Below are positions 1 to 12,400 of a DNA stretch of 64,000 nucleotides, piece by piece. Under the pieces are notes generated by a model, which saw nothing but the letters and a program-made list of their open reading frames with translations, ran no database searches and was not told where the DNA came from. The DNA lies in assembly GCA_027924645.1 (NCBI GenBank), contig BSBN01000213.1:32428501-32492500 (forward strand), in the 5' to 3' direction. The stretch comes from Cunninghamia lanceolata (Eukaryota; Streptophyta; Pinopsida; Cupressales; Cupressaceae). Made by a program: the position numbers and the translations under genes. The number at the start of each line of letters is the position of its first letter. The first letter of the stretch is position 1.

Positions 1-718
1 TTCCATGAATCAACATGCTTTACAAACTTTGAAGCACGAGTGCAAGTAGTGAAAACAACCAAGTCGGCCAAGACTGGAGTTAACACTAAAACTTTTAGGA
101 ACACGCTTCATGCATGATCTGAATTATACTTTGCAGACCAATCAAAAGGTAGGAACACGATCTAGAGCCTCCCACAAGCATGTTAGAATCACCAAGAACA
201 TCCACACAACCTCTAAGCACTTTATCCATAAGATTCTTCAAACCGGAGCACTTGAACATTACTATCAGCCACTGTCATAAAGGAAAGATCGCTTGCAGAG
301 CACCAAATCATGAACCATTTGAATTGAAGGAACATAACATCATCACAAACTTAACTCGAGAACTGCTGACTGTGAAACTTAAATGCGAAGAAATGCGGAG
401 CAGAATATATTCTCCCTGCCACCATTAAATACGTGCAAAAAAATAGTTTTTACTCTGGTGAACACAACTCTCTCAAATCTTCACACCGGAGGCTCAAACT
501 TGAAGCATGGCATCTATAGGCATCCATTAACACTACTTCCAATCTGCAGGAAAAGATATTCAATCTACAGGGTATGCAAAACAAAATACTGCATTGTTCT
601 TGAGAGATAAAGCAATTATGCACTTGTACTAATTCCTCAAATACTTATTTAGACTTAGTCAAATAACTTCCTTATGTGTTGACATCAATGAAAACACTTA
701 TTGCTCGTACTTGCAACA
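1..718 (-). repeat. Partial LTR, cut by window start
   Basis: The right end matches the end of the solo LTR at 3567-5169: a block beginning ttgacatcaatga, then a short spacer, then a terminal cttgcaaca. The stretch near 390-420 (gaagaaatgcggag) also recurs near 4690. Read on the minus strand the LTR would start TGTTGCAAG. Its other end and left target duplication lie outside the window; the five bases after it are agaac. Short open frames inside it have no recognisable product. It could be a solo LTR or the end of a longer element. Confidence 0.6.
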
Positions 719-3561
719 AGAACTTCATAATTTTCAAAAAAATTAAATGTTGCCTCCTACCCAATTGTCTACTGCCACTTGTTGTAATGTCTGTCTATCA
801 GAAAAATGCCTTCAACATTCAAATCCAACCCTTCAGCTTTTTCATAAGCTTCATGCAAAAGAAACCTTTGAATTTAACTCTCAAAACTCATACAACTTCT
901 TACAACCTCTCTTTCTCATCTTCTCTTGGCTCTCTTTCTATTACTCTTGGGTCTAAGCTACTAAAATAACACCATTGTTGAAGCTCTCTCAAGGATTCAT
1001 GTTGCTACACTTTGGTTGACTCCTCCACAGAGCTCACTTCTTCCTTTTCTATATCATGGTGGTAATATTGTTCTTATTCTTATTTTGAATAATATTGTAT
1101 CACTCTTATTTATCACATATTTACTTTCTCTTGTCTTGGAAATCACTTGGTGATTCTCACCTCCCTTTATCCAATCACATACATACACTAGGGTATTCTT
1201 CCCCATAGACAAAGGATTAATGCTTATAGATTTACTTTATTATTTTTTTTCTTAGTCCTAGATACACATATGATAAGAGAGCAAACATTTTCTATTGCTT
1301 CTCTATTATTGGCTATTTGTGGAGATTGAAAGACCAACATAGGGGCTTGACCACTCTTAGCAAGCTCCCAAAAAACCCAACCATTTTTCTTGTCCTAGAA
1401 ATAGGTTTCTCAAGGATCAACTCACATAGTGGTTTGTATCCTCTCATATATCTCTTGTTATTTTATTATTTCATTTAATTTAGTTAGTTTAGATTCGTTC
1501 TATCATTTCTATATTATCTAGTATCCCCTAGTTTATTACTTTTTGTTGTCCATGTTTCCTATTGTGTAGGTGATCTCAAAATTTGGTGAAAATTTTATAT
1601 TTTTCAATTTTCTATGATGAAAACATGAAACTGGGACAACAATGTAGAAGAAATATGATAGTACATCTCATAGATGTCTATGCACCACAATAGCATCTGA
1701 GACAATGAACTCCATCTTTTGGTGCTAACTTCTTCTTTTTTAATAATTTCTATTTTTGTATCTAGTTTATCAAACCACTTCTTTGAACATTAGTCATTTC
1801 AATTTCATTGATGTACTATCAAATATAAAGTTTTATAAATTTAACATTACAAAATCATTACATTTAACATGTAATGCTACTTTCTCAACAACTTCATTAA
1901 GACAAACACTTCCTTGATGTGAGGATTCATTAGAAAACAATGGAATATCTTTTTCAATGATATAATTTTTACCTTCAACCTATGTATCTCATTGTACCTC
2001 TCGTTCAATTCTTTCATCCGTCTATAGGTCAATTTTCTCTAGTTCATGCTCAATTATCTAATCCTTAATAACTTGTTATGGTTTTGGTTCTAATTTTTTT
2101 GCTTCTTACTTCAACTCTCTTATATTAAGAAAACTCTTTCCAATTATTTCCAAGTAATCATCAAAAGTTACTATAGCTTTGAAAGCATCAAACTTCCCTT
2201 AATACTCCTCAAAATTCCATCAATCTCCTCTTTCTATGATGTTCTAATTGGAAGTGGGTTTTGCATTCTAATATACAACTATAAGTTTTTCTCCAATAGC
2301 TTAATCATATTATCTTGGATCTTATATACTTGCATCATTTTATCTTGAAAATGATTTGCATTTCTTTCTTTTATTTGAGATCTAAAGAATTCTACCATGA
2401 TTCACATCAACAATTTAATTTACCTTGTAGGCTAGAAAGATCAAAGATCTAACACCATTATAATGTCCCCAACCAAAATAATATTAAAATATTATTAGAT
2501 ATGAAATAATCAAATGTTTTTTAACATCTAAACATAAAATATACTAAAAAATTAAATAGCCACACCAATTAGACAAATAGTTGCACTCAAATCTACCCAA
2601 AACCTATACATGCACTGTTATGTTCCAATAAACTAATTTTTTGAAATCTAATTTTATACTCAAATGAAATCTATAGAAAACCATATAGAAAAATTTTAAT
2701 CACTTTATAATTTCCAAGATCCCATAAAGGTGAGGTGAGAGCATACAATGAGAAAATTTGAATAAACCATACAAATTTGCTCACAAAAACTATTCCAGAA
2801 AGATAGATAATATTTGCACACATAAATTAAAACTTCAAAGTATGTTGGAGATGATTCTTATTAATCAAATATATGTATCTAAAAATATTGAAATATATCA
2901 GATATTACAGCAATACAAGTGATGGATAAATCTAAAATAATCTTTTGTATGTCGAAGCTCCCTTCTACACAATCTTTCAAATAGAAACTACTAAAAATAT
3001 TGTTGAAATCCAAAACAATTTTTGAAGTGCAAATATAACCTATGTATGAGATTTCCCTTAAGAAACTAAAGGGGTTTTCATCCTTTAATCTCCAATACTC
3101 CAAGGGCTTTTCATCCTCAAATCTTGTATTTGAACATAAGTGCTCAAACGATGAAGAAATTTGATAAATTGGAAAAATATATCAATTGAAGAAGCTACCT
3201 AGGTTATATAAGTTATGGGCACAAATCCTAGTGTCCCATTATTCCTAAAAATAATATAAATAAAATATTGCAATATTAATTTCCTTGCAAATATTCCCTC
3301 TTCCATTAAATCCACTAAATTTTTATCGTAACTCTTTGATTCATGACTATTTTTAGCTAGTGAATATGCTCTTCTTCCACCTGCTTACAAATATCATAAA
3401 TAATTATAAGATGCTCCTTTAACATGAAAAATAATAATTATTTATTTATTCAAGATTCTCACCCAAAAATAGCTCTTTTTAACTCCATTAAATGCCAACC
3501 ATAACTCCCCATTTATGAGCTATCATAAAATCTATCATGACCCTATCATATAATCTATCAT
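719..3561. other. Gene-poor AT-rich DNA, mostly unrecognised
   Basis: No convincing gene is seen. The text is AT-rich with short, stop-interrupted frames on both strands. The only recognisable piece is a probable retrotransposon gag remnant near 2172-2398 with a degenerate primer-site-like sequence beside it (separate entry). The rest is probably older transposon debris, which is inference. Confidence 0.5.
2172..2398 (-). pseudogene. Possible decayed LTR-retrotransposon gag start
   Basis: On the minus strand an ATG at 2398-2396 opens about 40 codons rich in K, Q, N and M (starts MVEFFRSQIKERN). The frame then continues interrupted by TAG codons, as expected when CAG or TGG codons decay. Just upstream on the same strand (about 2443-2460) is ATGGTGTTAGATC, which resembles the TGGTATCAGAGC primer-binding site at roughly 9 of 12 positions. 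It is followed by text starting tataatgtcccc, a plausible LTR edge. This suggests the 5' end of an old minus-strand element whose LTR runs right from about 2461. No second LTR was found, so the call is tentative. Confidence 0.3.
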
Positions 3562-3566
3562 AAATA

Positions 3567-5169
3567 TGTTGAAGGCACAAGACAACAAAGAGGAGGGGGG
3601 GTGAATCAGTTGTATCAAAAAATTCAAACCCTCATAAGCATAATCACATCCACATTAGTTTACTTAAACCCTTAATCTATTATGAAGATTAAACATGAAA
3701 ATCAAATAAAAAAAACTTAAACACATCAACACCATGCACAAGAGAACACCAAATTTTTATGAGGAAAAGACTAAAAGGGAAAAACCTCAGTGAGGATTAG
3801 CTCACAATATAAAGTAGTAGCAACACTGAATTACAAGAGGCTCACTGCAGGGGACTCACTGTCCAAGTGGACTCACTAGCCACTAAAAAAAAAAAAATAA
3901 AGAAGAAGAGGTTCACTGATATAATTCAATCTAACACATGCATGGGTTCAGTTCCAATGAAGCACAAAAATCATCACCTTTGCATCTATACTGAAAGATA
4001 GTACACACCTTCTGCTCACTGCATCCAGTCATCTAACTCATGAAAGCTCTTACTTCCCTTTTACCACTTTCACATCACAAAATTCATCTCTACCATCTAC
4101 GCACACCCACACATGAACTCTTGACATTTATATCACCATCAACCTTGAAACAATCTTCAAGGTTGGCAACACAATCTTCAATCCTTGAAACAGTCTCCAA
4201 GGTTGGCAAACACATAAAATTTGAATTAGGTCTGGACCTAAACATTCCAAAACATAAGGGAATGAAGGTGAACCACTCTAAGCCTTATCTTGGATCCAAA
4301 TCTATCCAAGCATGCTACACAACACTCACATAATCATCAAATCAACTCCACACTCAACACAAACTTCTAGGTCAACCAAACGGTGTAAACATAGGGGATT
4401 CTTCATCACACGCTTCCACAATCACAACCATAACTTGTGGACCATGCATAAAGATCTAACACATTCTAGAAACATCCACAAACAACTTGAGGTCACCTAG
4501 AAATCAACAAATTCATCCACAACAACTTTCACCTGAAGAAGGCTCACTATCTGCTTATAATCAACATTGTTGAACTCTGCTACACAAGACCTTGCCTTCT
4601 AAAGAATCATACCACAAACCTTTTGGATAAAAGGTAGATAAGGACCTTATAGGCTTAAATCTAGAACTACAACATCTAAAACCACTCCACGAAGAAATGC
4701 GGAGAAAAATACTTTCTCCCAGACACCTCTACACAAATCAGAAACACTGTCAAATCTTGTTCTCAATCTGGTAAAAATGAATTTAACTTCATAGCAATCC
4801 GAAGCACCAAATTCTAGAGTTAGCATCTTACACTTCTCAACAACATACCAAATAGCACACTCAGATCTCCAACAAAGAAGAAATGTAGAGCAAGAACTCG
4901 AGCAGTATATTGTAAGCCAGAAGACTCTTTCAACACACTGTTTGTAGTATTATTTAAATTTTCTCAAAAGCACTTGGAAAACCAATGACATAGACATATT
5001 CTCAACACCTTTAACATCTATACAAAAGCATCCAAACCACCTTTTAACAAAGCAACTAAATCAAACAACACTAAACAACACTAACTTCATCAGAAGACAC
5101 AATTGACACCAATGACAACACAAACATGTTGACATCAATGACAACACCGATTAACACATACTTGCAACA
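3567..5169 (-). repeat. Solo LTR with target duplication AAATA
   Basis: The block starts tgttgaaggc and ends ttgcaaca, and is flanked on both sides by AAATA (3562-3566 and 5170-5174). That is the signature of an LTR left after recombination removed the interior. Near the left end it carries gaggagggggggtgaatcag, also found in the LTRs at 24373 and 30739. It also carries the paired GGTTTTTCCC-type box shared by the copia-type LTRs here, and repeated ctcactg words (3840-3920). By these comparisons it reads on the minus strand. Short frames inside it (for example 4040-4333) are not credible genes. Confidence 0.82.
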
Positions 5170-5174
5170 AAATA

Positions 5175-8100
5175 AAGATGAAAATCTACTTTGGAAGTTA
5201 CCATATTCTCTATTTATAAATTCCCACACCCCATTTAGGCAATTAAATAAAATTTTAATATTTATTTTACCCATTTTCTAAATATACAAAAATATAATTA
5301 ATAATGGAGGCCAAAAATTAATAATTATTTCCCTAAAATTTCCCTTTAGCCCATGAGAAATATTTGAATAGGTTTTTGGTACACAAACACAAATTAATTG
5401 AAAATGGAACATTATATAGGACAAGCCCACTTTGATACCATATGATGCAATAAAGGATGGGGGTCCCAATGAAAGACATCCTTCTCCTTGCAAGACCACA
5501 CAACCCCACCAAAACTAGATTCAAAACATGAGATAAACTACCCATACTAATAAAATTTCAAAACATTCTCTAATAGATGAAACAAAACCTAGCACAATCC
5601 TACCAATGACACTAATGAATGGACATCAATATCAAACCCAACATCCAAACATGAAATAGCATACTCATTTGATTATTTATTTTCATTGTCTTGATCCACC
5701 AAATGGACATAAAATTACTTATTCAAATTTGAAATAAAAATAATTTAGGATACACACTCATATACTTGTTGATTTTGAAACATAACATACAAAAACTACT
5801 AAAATTTCATTACCCAACATTTGGAAGCATTATAGCTTGTTTTCTCAATTCAAACACATCCAATCAACATTCTTAATCTCTCAAGCCTACATAAAACCAT
5901 TGAACACAAAATTTTCTAATATTTACTAAACTCAATCCCATAATATGTCATGCAACAAGTCTACAAAATCTTGGGGAAGCTTTGATAGTCTCCCCTTATG
6001 AAACTCATTTTCCAACCATATAAAAACACGACAATAGTCAATATAAAACACTAAACAACAATCCCTATGAAAATAACCTTGACTCTAAGTCCTCCTCAAT
6101 CTCCTCTCTTCTATGTACATGCTCATTTTCTCATTTGATCTCCTAGTGGATTGAAAGAAAAGAAGAACACGCCATTCTATTCTCACACCCTATCATGTAT
6201 TATCCTTGGAAGATAACATTATTCATCTAATAAGTGCAATTTATCCCCTCTCCAAGTGTGGTGCCAAAGTTGGAAGGATTACGAATATGGTCCGATGGAA
6301 TTTTTATCAAAATGTAACCAACCTCAAGATGTGGCACACTTATCTAAGGGGTCTAAATGAGGAATCAAGAATGTAACTCTCAAAGGTGTAACTCTTCCAT
6401 GAGGTGGAAATATTCTCTAAGGGACTTAATTAATAATCAAAATATTCAATAATGAGATTTGTAAAATGTAAACCCCCCAAACATGGTATTAATATTCAAG
6501 AGGCATAAGCAATAAATAAATAATATTTCTCCCATAAATTACTCTTCAATCACGGAGTGCTCTTCAAGTAGATCAACAAATAAAAAGGCAATATTAGATG
6601 CAATCCCTAAATGTTTTATACTTCATCAATATGGTTTGATGTAGGATCATCTAGGTCCATGACCAATCTTTCATCACCTAAAAAATAATAAAGGTGGCTA
6701 GGAGGATTTTCATTTTTGTGTGTGGGTTTTTGAATAAATCACATTCTTGGATTTGTTAAAAGGGTCTATAAAACATCCCAATTGAATTAGGTAATAACAA
6801 AAAAATATAATGCATCTTTGATAGCAAGTCACTTTGATATCACTAGCATCTTCAACATCAAGCCTTTGATATCACTAGCATCTTCAACATCAAGCCTATG
6901 TGTAACTTCAACAATAGGGTGATTCACCTCAATAGCACTAATTTAGAAGCATCTAGAATGACTTCAATAACAAGGCAAAGATGACAACTGGTAATGTTGA
7001 CTCATGATAATGGTCTCTTTTGTCCAAGTTGACTTATTTTATATCTCTAGTTTTTCATTTAACTTTCTTGGTTGCATGTAGGTATTTTGGGTAGAATGGC
7101 TGGTAGTCCTATTCCTTTTGATGGATATTGGTATTTAGATTGAGGTTGTGCATTTTTATTTCTATTTTGGGTAATTTTAGGGTTTAGGTCATTATCATTT
7201 AGTGGATATTATTTCTTCATGCCATGACTGATAAACTTTTATGGGTGGTGACTATTTAGACTTGCATGGGCCAATGATCCATTGGTGGTGTTATTTTCTA
7301 GCAATTGTTGAAGTTCTTAGCAGTTTGAGACCTGTTACCCAAGGTCAAGTAGGAGCATATTTGAGTAAGAAAATAAAAGTAAATGATTTGGATAATTTTG
7401 ATGGAATTTTTCTAAAGGAAAAATAAAAATCTAATCTTTCTATTTAAAGGTATCAAGTGGGGTAAAAGTATACTCCTAAAGAGACCCTCAAATCATTCAT
7501 TCAAAAAATAGAGATCATAGGGAGAGATTAGGTAAATAGAGTGTTGATGTTTTCTAAGGGATATCAGAACACCAAGACCCAAGGATTCAAGTCGATCCAA
7601 GTAGAGTAACAAAACTATGATCAAACCAAGGACAAGAAAAGTCCAATTAGACAAGAGTGGGGTAGCTCTTCTACACTTTGAGCCTTGCCAAGCCCAAGAT
7701 GATAATCCTATAATCTTTGTAGAATGATAGTAGGCTAACTGACAATAGTTTGACCAAACCCTATGTATGAAGGCACTCCAAAAAATGGTTGTCACACCAT
7801 GCATTCATACTAGTCCATTGGCTCATATCATAGGTCTCTTCACAAGGAAGAATTATGGTAGGTCATGATTCAACATAAGATGTATGAACAATTTATATTC
7901 CCATGGATGAGACTTCTCGCAGTAGTTTACATCATCAATGACCTAAAAACTAACAGTATGCATAATCCCTTAAAAATAACTCACAAATTCAAGATCCCTA
8001 AAGGTTCAACAAAGGTTTATAACATAGCTTAAAAATAATTTATTAGAACTAGGTGAATAATTTGCATTTAATATTAGAAAGATTGAATCAACTGCAAGTA

Positions 8101-8343
8101 ACATTAACCGATCCCTATTCCATTGTAACAAAGTCAAAGAATGAACTAATCCAAACAAATGCTTACATATCTTTAGATTTAGAGAGGTTTGATGTCACCT
8201 TGCTTTGTCTTACAAATATCAAACTCTTAAATACATTCCCATTTATCAAAGATACTTCTAACTTACTAATCCACCACCTATATTAATTATTCTACATAAT
8301 GCATTGAAAAGATTTACAACCCTTAGCTGATTACTAATTAGAT
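5175..8343. other. Gene-free stretch with old repeat copy
   Basis: No gene is recognisable. About 6650-7520 is a diverged copy of 37420-38345: the same order of phrases occurs in both, such as aaaggtgg..gaggatttt, then ttttgggtaat, then cttttatgggtgg. It is therefore a fragment of the same old element family as the outermost member of the nest at 17346-38574. At 5421-5440 the minus strand reads TGGTATCAAAGTGGGC, a possible stray primer-binding site, but no LTR pair could be attached to it. The remainder, including frames at 7493-7804 and 8053-8286, has no recognisable product. Confidence 0.5.
6832..6895. repeat. Perfect 32-bp tandem duplication
   Basis: A 32-bp unit starting ctttgatatcactagc is present twice head to tail without mismatch (6832-6863 and 6864-6895), inside an otherwise diverged old repeat. 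The perfect identity indicates a recent local slippage or duplication. Confidence 0.9.
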
Positions 8344-8348
8344 TGTAC

Positions 8349-9347
8349 TGTTAGGAAAAGTGTCTCAACCTTGCAACTACGAAAGGTTACTATTCTTCCT
8401 AGTTTTGGTCTTTTTGAATACCCTTTATCTTGGAGAATGGTCTAGAACTTTCAAAGTTTTCAAAAGGGCTACAAATGGTGGGACTTACTATTTTTAGTAA
8501 CTCTACACTTGACCTTTTATTAACCTGAAATTTTTCCCAAAGGTGCGGAATTCCTAAGTAAACATCTCGGGTGAGTTTCGACTCAAGATCATATATGGAT
8601 TGTGAGATATTAAAGTTTCTATTTTTGAAACTACCAAAAAAGTTGTGAACTTAGTTTTGAGGCACTTAGAGGTCCCTAAATGTCCTAAAAGTTGTCGTAA
8701 CTAATGAAAGAGGTTATATCTTGATAGATCTCTTCACAAGATTTTTAATGCATTAAACGGTTCATCAATCAAACACCTAGATCAAAAGTTATGACCTCCA
8801 AAAGTTGGACCTCTTAGTTTTAGGAAATGTGAAAACATGTTGGACACTCAAAAGAGTTGTAAAGGGAAGAGTTACATGTGTTGGTGTGTGATTTGGCACA
8901 TCACAAGGCATCTTTTATTGGAGATAATTTGGGCACCACTTTTGGGTGGTTTTGGCTCATGGTTTTGTAATTATTGTTAATGGTTTACTGTATTGTATCT
9001 CCTATATATCAGGATCTTGAGATGGAGGTTGTATGTAAGAGTCTTATAGATGTTGAGTTACCTTTGGATCTCTAGTTGATTAATACTCCTGTGAAAGCTT
9101 GCTCTGCAAGTATATTGTAATCTTGTTGATTCTGAAATAATATATTGGGTGGCTTTGGAGTGGGGTTTTTTACCTAAAAGGGTTTTCCCCATGTATATCT
9201 TCTATTGTGAGTTTTGCATTTGAATGTTGTTATTACCTTTCTATTAATGTGCATTTTAATCTATAACCATAAAAGTTAAAATTTGCATAAATTTTTCCTT
9301 AGTAGATCAGTGTAGGAAGCATTTTCCACATACCTTGCTTCCTTTCA
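8349..9347 (+). repeat. 5' LTR of copia element
   Basis: A 999-bp terminal repeat running tg to ca. A TATATAT box lies at 9003-9009, and the conserved paired box GGGGTTTTTTACC / GGGTTTTCCCCATGTA lies at about 9162-9195. It is paired with 13591-14596. Confidence 0.93.
9003..9009 (+). promoter_or_regulatory. Probable TATA box of copia LTR
   Basis: TATATAT lies about 340 bp before the LTR end, in the region where the U3 promoter is expected. The same heptamer is kept in the 3' LTR at 14248-14254. Position and conservation support it; no transcript evidence is available. Confidence 0.5.
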
Positions 9348-9349
9348 GT

Positions 9350-9361
9350 TGGTATCAGATC
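9350..9361 (+). other. Primer-binding site of copia element
   Basis: TGGTATCAGATC lies two bases after the 5' LTR. It matches the TGGTATCAGAGC complement of the initiator methionine tRNA 3' end used by many plant LTR elements, with one mismatch. Confidence 0.85.
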
Positions 9362-9468
9362 CTGATCACCTTTGGTTCTAGTTGTTGGGTAGAGGGTTTT
9401 TTCAACTAAATCTTCGTTTGTGTGGGAGATTGTGTAGAGGATTTTGAAATCTTTGTTGTAGGAAAGAG

Positions 9469-12400
9469 ATGGCGAGCACATTTGGGAGGTTTGAGATAGA
9501 GAAGTTTAATGACAGTAATTTTGAGTTGTGAAAACTCAAAATCAAGGACATGCTTGTAGATCAAGATTTATGGGATACAATATTTGGTACAAAACCAATG
9601 GCAATGTCTCAAGCAGACTGGGATCTTACAGATAAAAAAGCTAAGGGTTTGGTAAGACTCTGTTTGGCTGATTTAGTGCTCTTGAATATCCATGAAGAGA
9701 AGACTGCAAAGGATCTTTGGAAGAAGCTTGGAGATGTTTATCAGGCTAAATCCCTAGTGAACAAGTTATTCCTATGAAAGAACTTGTATTCTCTGAGGAT
9801 GGAAGATGGAGGATCTGTTGCTGATCATCTGAATACATTCAATATGCTTGTTGCCCAGTTGACCTCTATTGGTGTGAAGATGGAGGAGGATTGATGTATG
9901 ACATTACTGTGCTCCTTACCAGATTCATGGGATTACCTTGTTATGGACATTAGAAGTACCATTTCCACCTTCAAGATGGATGAAGTGGTTTCTTTGTTGT
10001 TGTCTGAAGAGATACAGAGAAAGTCTTTTAAATCAGCTAAGGAGGCTCTTGTGGTTCATGGTAGATCTAAAGAAAAGGGAAAGAAAAATGATAAGAAGAA
10101 GGAAGAAAAAGGAAGGTCCAAATCCCGCGGGAGATCTAAGTCTCCCAGAAATTCCAAGGCTCTGTGTTGGAATTGCGGAAAACATAGTCACTTCCGCAAG
10201 GAGTGCAAGGAGGAGAAAAAGAAAAAGAAGAATAACTATGATTCGAATTATGAAAACTCCTCTCAACATGAAGGAGAAGCATTTGTCGCTACCTTGGAAA
10301 TGCATGCATCTGAGGATGTGTGGCTTATTGACTCTAGTGCATCTTTTCACATGACCTCACATTGGGGTTGGTTTTTAAAGTATGAAGAATATGATGGTGG
10401 AAAGTTGTACTTGGGTGATGATTCTCACCTGAAGATTGTTGGCCGTGGAAGAGTCTTGATTCGGTTCCCTAATGGATGAGTGAAGGGAATGGTGCTCTAC
10501 ATATCCCTGGTTTGGTACGAAACCTTTTTTCTGTAAGTTGAATGATGTGAGTTTGCAGGTTGTTTTCTCGAATGGAGGATGCAAGATGACTAGAGGATCT
10601 ATGGCCTTGGCTAAGGGTGTTCGGATTGGCGCTCTGTTTCATCTTGATACATGCATAGTTCAGTGCAATAGTGCCTTTGTTTTGAAGAAGAGAGCTTCAT
10701 AGTCTTCATCCTCACCATTGGAACTAGCAGTGAAGAGGATTGTTGCATCTACTTCTGACGGTTGTGCTTATTGGGTACCTAAGGGTGCTCATTCTATGGA
10801 GATGAAACTTCCAGCTGAGAAGACAATGTTATGGCACCTAAGGCTTAGTCACATTGGTGAAAAGGGTTTGAAGACCCTAAAAAATAAAAATCTTGTTGAG
10901 GGTATGATTGACTGTAATAATGAGTTTGATTTCTGTGAACATTGCATTTATGGAAAACAAAACCATGTTTAGTTTTATTCTAGTTCTCACAAATCTTCTA
11001 AGGTGTTGGATTTGATTCATTCTGGTGTGTTTGGTCCTGTTAATATTCCTTCGATTTCAAAATCTATTTACTTTGTTTCATTCATTGATGATTACAGTAG
11101 AAGGACATGGGTGTATTTCCTTAAAAGCAAATCTGAAGTCTTTAGTAGATTCAAAGAGTTCAAATCTCTTGTAGAGAATCAGAAGGATAGAAAGCTTAAG
11201 TGTTTGAGGACTAACAATGGTGGTGAGTTTTGTTCAATAGATTTCGACAAGTTCTGTAAAGAACAGGGGATAGAAAGGCACAAGACAACTCCATATACCC
11301 CTCAACAAAATAGAGTTGCATAGAGGATGAATAGAACGTTGATGGAGAGGGAAAGGAGTATGCTAAGTGGATCTAGCCTTGAACAAAAGTTCTAGGCTAA
11401 ATCCATTCCTACCACTTGTTACCTAGTTAATAGGTCTCCTACATTAGTGCTCATTGATAAGACACCTATGGAGGTGTGGTCTGGTAAAAATCCTTCATTG
11501 AGACACATTTGAGTATTTGGTTGTGAGGCATATGCACATGTGCCTAAGGAGAAGAGGTCTAAGTTGGAGAACAAGGCTGTGAAGTGTATCTTCATTAGTT
11601 ATGGCATTGGTGTGAAAGGGTACAAGCTTTGGGATCCAACAGCTGAGAGAGTTCTATATAGTGGAAGTGTGATCATCAAAGAGACCAATTTTTCTTCTAT
11701 TGTCTTGCATCCAAAGAAAGAAGAGAAGAAAGAGGATGTGGTTCAGCTTCCTTCCACCCTTGAGAAATTTAAACCAAAAAAATCTATTAGACCTGATAAT
11801 GAAGAGGCCTCTAGTAGCTCTGAAAGTTCAAAAGATGATGAACCTCAACCTCAATCTTTGAGGAGGTCCACATAGATAAGGTAGAAACCTGATAGGTTTG
11901 GTTATTGATTGCATGATTCCAGTTGTATTTTTGCTTTGATTTCTAACACTGATGAGCCTAGAATTGTGAAAGAGGCTATGGGTATGAAAGATGCAAGTTG
12001 CTAGAAGGAGGCCATGCAAGAGGAGATGGCTTCTTTGGAAAAGAATAATACTTGGGACTTGGTGCCTTTTCTTGAAGGATGAAAACCTATTGGATGCAAA
12101 TGGGTGTTCAAAATGAAATTTGGTGTAGATGGCAGTGTTGAGAAATATAAGGCTAGATTGGTTGTGAAGGGGTATTCTTAGGTGGAGGGAATTGACTATG
12201 GTGAGATTTTCTCTCCTGTTGCAAAGCTGACATCTATTCAGTTCCTGTTATCTCTTGCAATAACGTATGATCTAGAAGTGGAATAGTTGGGTGTGAAGAC
12301 AACATTCCTTCATGGTGACTTGGAGGAGGAAATCTATATGTCATAGCCAGAGCACTACGTGGTGAAAGGTAAAGAAAACCTAGTATGCAAGTTGAAAAAG

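Noticed and set aside
5421..5440. Primer-binding-site-like TGGTATCAAAGTGGGC on the minus strand
   Set aside because: No LTR pair, purine tract or target duplication could be attached to it, so it is only a possible relic.
7493..7804. 103-aa minus-strand frame
   Set aside because: No recognisable domain and located in or beside an old dispersed repeat.
10033..10350. 105-aa minus-strand frame
   Set aside because: Antisense to the zinc-knuckle and protease part of the copia polyprotein; a shadow frame.
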